A stretch of 64,000 nucleotides of DNA, taken from the NCBI RefSeq assembly GCF_943734655.1, contig NC_071353.1:156192179-156256178 (forward strand), read 5' to 3'. Source of the stretch: Sabethes cyaneus. Its lineage: Eukaryota; Arthropoda; Insecta; Diptera; Culicidae. The notes below the pieces were generated by a model. The model was not told the origin of the DNA. It did no database searches and saw only the letters and a list, made by a program, of their open reading frames with translations. The translations under genes and the position numbers were made by a program. Positions 50,601 to 59,600 of the stretch are shown piece by piece (position 1 is the stretch's first letter; every line of letters starts with the position of its first letter).

Positions 50601-53600
50601 TTTAATTTCAAGGTTGATTTCAAGTAAAACTTAGTGTCCCATTTAAAATCCTAATTCACGTCCAATTTTATTACAGTTTCAACTTCGATTTAAAATCCCT
50701 TTTCAAGTACACTTTCAAACCCAATTTAAAATCAAATAAGAAGTGTGTTTTCAACTTCAATTTCGTGGCCAATCGAATGTTCCACTTGAACTCCAATTTT
50801 GTGTCCATTTTAATTTCAATGTCACCTGCTCTCTCGAGTGCAATTGCAGAATTTCAAATCAATGTGAGGTCCAATTTCAAATCCACTTTAGTGTCCCATT
50901 TTAATAGCAAAATCGAATTCAATTCCAACTTAAATTCCGATTTGAAATCAAATTTCAAGCCTGCGATTTCAAAAACAAAATTCAAGTGTAATTTCCGGTC
51001 CAATTTAGTGTCCCACTTTAAATCCTAGTTCAAATCCAATTTGATTTCAGCTTCAACTCCAGTATAAAATCCAATTTCAAGTGCATTTTCAAGTTCAATT
51101 TCGTGTCTGATTGAATGTCCCACTTTAAATCCAATTTCGAGTCCAATTTAATTCCGATTCCTCTTTTAATCCCGAGTGCAATTGCAAGTATCAAGTGCCA
51201 TTTCTTGTCCAATTTTAAATCCAAATTCATATTTAATTCCTATCAAATTTAAAGCTTGATTGAAATCAAATTTCCAGCTTGATTTCGAGTAAAATTTAGT
51301 GTCCCATTTAAAATCCTAATTCAACTTCAATTTGATTACAGTTTTAACCCCGATTTGAAATCCAATTTCAAGTACACTTTCAAACCCAGGTTAAAATCTA
51401 ATTTTAAGTATGTTTTAAGTTCAATTTCGTGTCCAATTGAATGTCCCACTTCAAGTATAATTTCGAGTCCAATTTAATTCCGATTTTCTCTCCGATCTCG
51501 AGTGCAATTGCACAATTTCAAATGTATTTGAAATTTGAGGTCCCATATCCAGGCCCAATTCAGTGTCCCATTTCAGGTACAAAATCAAATTCACTTCCAA
51601 TTTCAAGCTTGATTCCTGGTGAATTTCAGCCCCAATTTCAAGTTCAATTTAGTGTCCCATTTTAAATCCTAATTCAAATCCAATTCACCTCGAATTTCAA
51701 CTCCGATTTGAAATCCAATTTCAGGTATAATTAAAACCCCAATTTTAAATCTGATTTCAAGTGTGTTTTCAACTTCAATTTCATATCCAATTGAATGTCC
51801 CACTTTAACTCCAATTTCGTGTCCAATTTAATTCACCTCCGATCTCAAGTGCAATAGCAGTATTTCAATTGCAGTTTCAAATCCATTTGAGGTCCAATTT
51901 CAAATCCACCTTAATGTCCCATTTTATGTCAAAAATCAAATTCAATTTCAATTCCGATTTGTAATCAAATTTCAAGTGCGATTTCAAAAACAAATTTCAA
52001 GTGTAATTTTTGGTCCAATTTAGTGTCCCACTTTAGTGTCCCAGTTCAAATCCAATTTGATTCCAGTTTCAACTCCAATATGAAACCCAATTTCAGGTGC
52101 ATTTTCATGTTCAATTTCGTGCCCAATTGAATGTCCCACTTTAAGTCCAATTTAGAGTCTAAGTTCGTTCGTTCGTTCCAATTTCACGTCCGATCTCGAG
52201 TGCATTTTCAAACCTTTTCGAATTAAGGTCCAATTTCAATGTCCCATGCTAAATCCAATTTCAAGTGTACGGTAGTTCCAATTTTACGTCTGATTTCAGA
52301 TCCAATTTCAGCTCCGATTTTAGATCCAACTTCAAATGTAATTTAATATCCGATTTGAGCGCCATTGGAAGTCCAACTGAGGTTCAATTTCAAGCGCAAT
52401 TTAATGTCCGATTTGAGAGTCAAAATCTAGTTCTAGTCTGTCTCCAAATGCCATTTGCAGTCCTATAGAGGTTCAATATTAATGTTCTATTTTAAGTCCA
52501 ATTGGAAGCGTAATTTAGGTTCAATTTTACGTACGATTTCAGATCCAATTTCAAGTGCAATTAAATGTCCGATTTTGAGGCAAAATTCAAGTCTATTTCC
52601 AAGCGCAGTTCAAACCCCAATAATGTCCACTTTCAATGTCCCATTTTAAGTCCAATTTCAAGTGTAATTTAGTTCCAATTTTTTGCCCGATTTTAAATCT
52701 AATTTAGTTCCAATTTCACCTCTGATTTCAGTTCCAAATTCAAGTGTAATTTAATATCCGATTTGAGGTCCAAATTCAAATCTAGTTCCAAATGCCATTT
52801 TAAGTCCAACTTTAACCCTCTAACGGGTAAGACCGTCTGTAGACGGCATTCGCTTTTGAAGCTCCAGAGCCACATACGAAATTTGTCTTGAATTGACTAT
52901 ACGGAAAAACCGGAATACGGAATATATGTTCATAACAGATTTCCTGACATTTTGATATTATTATCACAACATTCTGACCATGCGTTCAAAAGTTATCATC
53001 TTTCAAAAACAAGAATTCCGAAAATTCCGAAAAAAATTATGGTGCGAATATTCCCTTTTTTATTTTTGAACAAAAAGGATAGCTAGAACAAAATGTTTGA
53101 CCTCAAAGTTTTCCTACGTGTAATTTGCATGCTTTATTTCAATTTTGTGATATATTTGAACTGAAAAAATGTTTTGGTAGAGCGTTAGGCATGATAAGCA
53201 AAAAAGAGAAATTGGACTATTTCATACCTGGTAGTCGTCCAGATAAATATTTTTTCATGAAAATCAACGCTCGAGCTTCTTTTGAGTGTACTTTCACGAC
53301 AAAGTAGTCATTTGCTTGATTGCATCATTTTTACGACGTTAGAGGGTTAATGTCCCGTTTAAAGGCCAATTTCAAGTTTAATTTAGTTTCAATTTTACGT
53401 CCCGTTTCAGATTCAATTTCAAGTGCAATTTAACGTCCGACTTTTGGACCAAATTCAAGTCTAGTTTCAAATTCATTTTGAAGTCCTATAGAGGTCCAAT
53501 TTTGACGTCCCATTTTAAATCCACAATTTCAAGCCTAATGTAGTTCCAATTTCATCTTCGACTTCAGATCCAGTTTCAATGGCAATTTAAATCTAATTTC

Positions 53601-56600
53601 AGATTGTCTACTCTATTTAATGTCCGATTTTAAGGTTAAATTCAAGTCTCCTTTTCAGTGTAATTTGAAGTTATATTCAAGTCTCATTCAATGTCTTATT
53701 TTAAAACCTGAAATTTCACTTTAACCACCGATTTCAATGCCAATTTCATGTCCCATTTGCCAGTCTAATGTCATCCAAAAGTTCGATAGTCTTTGAGTCA
53801 GATTTTGATCGGGTTTTAATACGACTTTGAAGTTCTTGTCGATTTCAGATGGACTTGGGATCGATTTTACTCTCAGTTTTGAGGCCGATTTAAGTCCGTT
53901 TTAGAGACGACTTGGCGCATTTAGGTTCGATTTTGATCGGACTCTAATCTAACTTTAGGCCGTTTTCAGCCTGATTTTGTAGCTAATTTGGATCAAAGAT
54001 CAATTTTGGTTGAACTTTGTTCTCCATTATAATGGGAAATTTGGAGTCCCCATGATCCGATCTGAATCAGACTAGTAACCGATTTGATTCGATTTTTAAG
54101 TCGTATTTATGACTGATTTGAGTCCAATTTGGGATCGGACTTTAATGACTGATCTGGGGCTGCTTTAAGTTTGATTTTGGGCCGATTTTATTCGGCTTTT
54201 AAGGTGAAATTAGTCGTCATCGATTCTGCAAAATTCAAAAGTAGTTTTTTTGTTTGAAACAAAAATGCTTCCGAAATTGGATTTTCCGACGAAAAGTTAA
54301 TGACTGCTAATTTTCCGTTAATCCGACTTTAAAATCAGTGGCAATTTCAGTCGGATTTAGACGTCTTGGGTCTGACTTTAACCGGACCTTAATCAAACTT
54401 TAAGGTCGAGGGCGATTTTACTCTGATTTCGGGCCCATTTCAGTTTCATTTGAAGCTTATTTGAGTTCGATTTGAATTGGAACCGATTTACGCATAATCC
54501 AACTTTAAGCCGTTTTTTAAGCGTGTAGGGCGCTATATCTCTGCATATTAGCGTTGGTAAGAAGAAATGCTTATCAACTTAGGGAATATATTAGCTCGCT
54601 TCATTATGCCTGATTTTTATTTTCAGGTAGAATAAATTTAAGTTGTCACATGGTTTTCGAACCATTATAAATTTCGCACGAGCATAGTATTTTTCGCTGT
54701 AAACTTACAAATTATGACTGCTTATGAGTTCCATTACCATTAAACTAAATTTATAAAAAAATATATATCTTATTTTCGTAATTATTGGCATTACAAGATA
54801 ATTTTCGAATATCAAGGTTAGTCTCATCTCAGTCTGAGTGTCGTTTCGTATAGCAATTTCGCATCGTTTGCTTTTGTGCCTCGCTCGTTGCATTTTTCCG
54901 GCATCAATAACATCAGTGAATGGGAGAATCCATCAGGGTACTTGTTTGAAGCAGTATGCTTAGGGAGAGTGAGGTGGTCAACTTCCTAAGGTTAACCTTG
55001 GCCCGGCTAACAACACATTGTGGGTAATGAACGGGCCCTTCTCTCCACCTATTGGGGTCATTCTGCATTGGGAGGGGTTACTTAACGATTGACTCATGTG
55101 ATTTAGTTTATGGAAGGAGATTCTTAAATACCCCTGGCTGGTATGAGCTAATGATATTACTTGCCGACCGATTCCATTTTGGACCTTCATACAGGAGCTA
55201 GTAAACGTGACCAATCGTTATGTTTGTACAACTCTCCTTGTCAAGATAGGCCCATTGCTATGAACGGTTATTCTGCTACGATAGGTGGTAATCCTCATTT
55301 TTTTTATGGGAGCCTGAACCACTGCGACCATTAGTTAGATCTATTGTGGTATACTCCGAGTTGCTGTTTGCATAATCAGTTCGTTCCATCACTATGAGTC
55401 AGAGTGTTGGTCACCCAATGAATTTGCCTTTCCCCCCAAGAAGGTATGACTTCCTTAATGGATTTCAGTACCTTTTTTGTTTCAGCAGACCATATCTCGC
55501 TAGGCGTTAGAACGCCCTCTCCGAGAATACGCCTTCGTATTCACTTTGATTGCTGTAATGTTAGTCCTACCAAGTTACACCATTTAAGTGTGTAGTTTAG
55601 GTAAGACTGCATTCCCCTTACTGAAATTGTTATATCGTCAGCGAATCCTAAGATTTTATAGCCTTTGTCAGCCAATTTATTTAGAAGATCATCGACTACT
55701 AGAGACCACAGCATAGGAGGCAGGACTCCCCCTTGAGGGTAACCTCTAGGCGGTTTTGTCCTTAAAGTAGATCGTCCCCGTTTTGCTGTTATTATGCGGT
55801 TGGCATAGCATGCAGGTATCCAATTGGAAGTGCACCTGTCAAAACCTCATTTCTCTATGGCTTTATTTATTGAATTGTGGAAGGCGTTGTCAAATGCTCC
55901 CTCAATATCAAGAAAAGCTGCAAGTGAGATTTCTTTATTGTCAAAAGACTTCTCTATTTTCGAAATCAACCTATGAAGTGCTGTTCCAGTTAATTTTCCT
56001 GCTTAGTAGGCAAACTGGAATTTGTTCAAAGGTCTTCTTTTCAAGTATGATAATTTGATATGAAGATCCATGATTTTTTCAAATCACAGATGTGAGACTG
56101 ATTGGTCTTTGGGATTTGTCCTGTCACGTTTTCCCGCTTTAGGAATGAAGATAACCCGGACTTCTCGCCATTTCTTAGGAATATATCCTAGTACCAAACT
56201 TGCCCCAAACATCTTTGCCAGAAGAGGAACCGTGATATCCTTGCTTTTTTGTAATAGCACTGGGTAAATTCCATCTAATCCTGGAGACTTGAAGGTACTT
56301 ATAGAATCCACTACCCACTCATCTCTCGACTCCCTGAAAATAGCACTGGCTAATTCTTGAACTCCATCTTCGTCCCTAATTGAACTAGACTGAGCTGCGT
56401 TGAAGCCCTGTGCGTCATCGGAAGACGTTTAAATTGAGCCTGGAAAGTGTGTGTCTATCATGATGATACTAAGCAATTCCTGAGAATCGATTGTAAACTG
56501 GCTATGTTTATTTCTTAGGCTTCCAAGTCCATTAGCGTGATCTTTTGAAAGGGCTTAGCTTTGTGAAGTCTTGCTACAACAGGTAAGCTGTCAACTTGCT

Positions 56601-59600
56601 CGCATATATTCCTCCAATCCCTTCTTTTAGATTTACGGATTTCTCGATTGTACTCTGTTAGACATTCTCTATAATTAGTCCAATCAGAAGTAGCCTTGGC
56701 TTTGTTGAAAAGTTTCCTAGTCAATTTTCTAAGCTTTTCAAGCTTTCGATACCACCATGCGTATTTGCTTGAAGTTTTCCACTTCAGTGGGCAGCTTTCT
56801 CAAAAGCTGTCATGATATTAGTGGTAAATGTTGACGAGACTGTTTCAAGTTGCTCGATGGAAGCTGTATTATCCATCGGTATAAAATCATCGTTCAAAAG
56901 TTTGGAAATGTATTGCTACAATATCTCTATTGATGAATTCTGTAACAGGAATAAATTTTATATCTTCCCGTATTTGAATTGCTGCCCTTGGAGCAACCTG
57001 CGTGCTGTCATAAAAAAGCTTACATGCTTGTGTAGAAATTCCTAGAATCCTATTCCACCTAGCTCCACCGAATATTTATATTTTTGATTGGTGTCATTTG
57101 CTCCTTGACGAATATCCTTGATGGTGATATTTATACCATCATCTTCAACGCTCATAGCATCATCAAGGGCAAAGAGAATCATGTTCTGGTGTATTGAGAA
57201 TAGGCGAGGTGCATGAAGCAACATCCTTAAGCGACTTGGTAATCCTCATACATACATACATACAATCCAACTTTAAGCCGTTTTCTGCCTGATTTTAGAT
57301 TGGATTTTAAATACAATTTAGGATCAATTTTGGTAGGACTTTGTTCCGGATTAAAAGTCGGTGTTGATTTGAATCAGATTAGCGATCGCTTTTATTCCGT
57401 TTCTAAATCGTATTTGTGGCTGATTTGAGTCAGACCAATTCGGGATCGGACTTTAATCTGACTTTAAAGTCTGTGACAATGACAATTTCAGTCACATATA
57501 GGACCATTTTCAGTCGGATTTCATGCCAACTTGAGTCCGATTTGAGTCGTATTTCGGACTAATTTGTGTTGGATTTGGAACCGATTTTATTCGGACTTTT
57601 TTCCGATATTAAAGCCGTTGGCGGTTTTAGTCAGATTTGGGGCCGATTTGAGACCGATTTCAATCCGATTTGAGGTCAATTCACGAGTCTGATTTGGGGC
57701 TAATTTTGTTCGGATTTAGGACCGATTTGAGTCAGATTTTACTCAGATTTGTGGCCGATTTGAGTCCGCTTTGAGAACGACTGGGCGAATTTGGGTCGGA
57801 CTTTAATCCGACTTTAAATACGAGGGCGATTTCTCTCAGATTTCCGTCCCCATTTTAGTTGCATTTGAAGCCCATTTAAGTTTGATTTGAGTTGAAACCG
57901 ATTTGAGTCAAATTTTGGTCCTCTTTAATCCATCCGTTTTCAGACTGATTTTGGAGCCAATTTGGATTAGACTTAGGATCAAATTTGGTTAGACTTTGTT
58001 CCGAATTAAAAGTCGGTGTCGATTTCAATCGGATTTGGGATCGATTCGAATCGGATTCAAAGGCAACTTACGTCTGATTTGGGACTGATTGAAGTCTGAT
58101 TTTGGACCGATTTTGTTCGAGTTTTAATCCGACTTTAAAATCATTGGCGATTTTAGTCGTATTTGGAATCGATTTGAGTCCAAATTTAAGGCCAAATTTC
58201 GGACAGATTTTGCTCGAACTTCACTCCGATTATAAGGTTGGTGACAATTTCAGTCAGACTTCCCAAGCAACAATGTGAGTTTTATTGTACTCCTATGGTG
58301 GTCTTCAAGACCAGTTTTGGACTTAAATGCCATCATAAGAGTGTAATAACACCCAAATTGTTACTTGGGTTAAGGCCGATTTCAGTCGGATCTGGAGACG
58401 ATTTGAGTCGAGCTTCGGACCAATTGGTGTTGGATTTGGGACCGATTTCATTCGGACTTTAATCCGACTTTAAAGCCGCTGGCGATTTCTTTAGGGCCGA
58501 TTTAAGTCCGATTTCAGACGGATTTGGAGTCAATTCATGAGTCTGATTTTAGACCGATTTTGTTCGAGTTTTCATTCGACATCAGTGGCCATGTCAGTCG
58601 GATCTGGAACCAATTTGAGTCGGATTTGAGATAGATTTTGCACAAACTTTACTCCGATTTTATTATCGGTAATAATTTCAGTCAGATTTAAGGCCAATTT
58701 GAGTCGGATTTCGGACCAATTGGTGTTAGATTTGGAACCGATTTTATTCGGACTTTAATCCGACTTTAAATCCGCTGAGGATGATCCAGTCAATTCAGGA
58801 GCAGGAGCTCCAGGATGTGGAGTCAATTCAGATTTTGTTCGGGTTTTAATCCGACTTTAAAATCAGTGGCGATTTCTTTCGGATTTTGTTCGAACTTTAT
58901 TCCGATTTTAAAGTCGCTGATTTCAATCGGACTTGGAGCCAATTCACGAGTCTGATTTTGAGCCGATTTTGCTCGGTTTTTAATCCGACTTTAACATCAG
59001 AGGCAGTTTTAGTCGGATTTGGGACCTATTTGAGTCCGCTTTGGAGACGATTTGGCGAATTTGTGTCCGATTTTAATCGGATCTTAATCCAACGTTAAGG
59101 TCGAGAGCGATTTTACCCTGATTGCGGGTCCATTTCAGTTGCATTTGAAGACCATTTGAGTTCGATTTGAATTGGACCCGATTTGAGTCGCGTTTTGGTC
59201 GAACTTTAAGCCATTTTTTGCCTGATTTTGGATTGGATTTTAAGTCCAATTTAGGATGAATTTTGGCAGGACTTTGTTTCGGTTTAAAAGTCGGTATCGA
59301 TTTCAATCGGATTTGGGCTCGAAGTCGTATTTGAGTCCAGTTTGGACCAATTTGGGATCGGAATTTAATCTGACTTTAAAGGCAGTGGCAATTCCAGTCA
59401 GACTTATGGCCGATTTCAGTCGGATTTGGGGCCAACTTCAGTTCGATGTACGTCGGATCGGGGGACGATTTGAGTCGGACCTCAGACCAATTTTTGATGG
59501 ATTTGGGACCGATTTTATTTGGACCTTAATCCGACTTTAAGCCTCTGGTGATTTGAATCCGATTTCAGTCGGAGTTGGAGTCAATTCACGAGTCTGATTT

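Larger units (their letters stand above)
43961..53760. repeat. Array G: AATTTCAAGTCC-type degenerate array, ~12 bp steps
   Basis: CAATTTCAAGTC, CAATTTAATGTC, CCATTTTAAGTC and similar steps, 11-13 bp. It is interrupted by a Helitron-like element (45286-47681), a unique patch (48250-48475) and a piggyBac-type MITE (52816-53346). A higher-order marker, GAGTGCAATTGCAGAATTTC and close variants, recurs near 44335, 48876, 49199, 49853, 50539, 50838 and 51499. The block at 43965-44160 is repeated at 48472-48660. Confidence 0.85.

Noticed and set aside
43961..53760. CRISPR-like or protein-coding repeat interpretation of array G
   Set aside because: Units are degenerate, 11-13 bp, with no constant repeat/spacer structure and frequent stops; the genome is eukaryotic.
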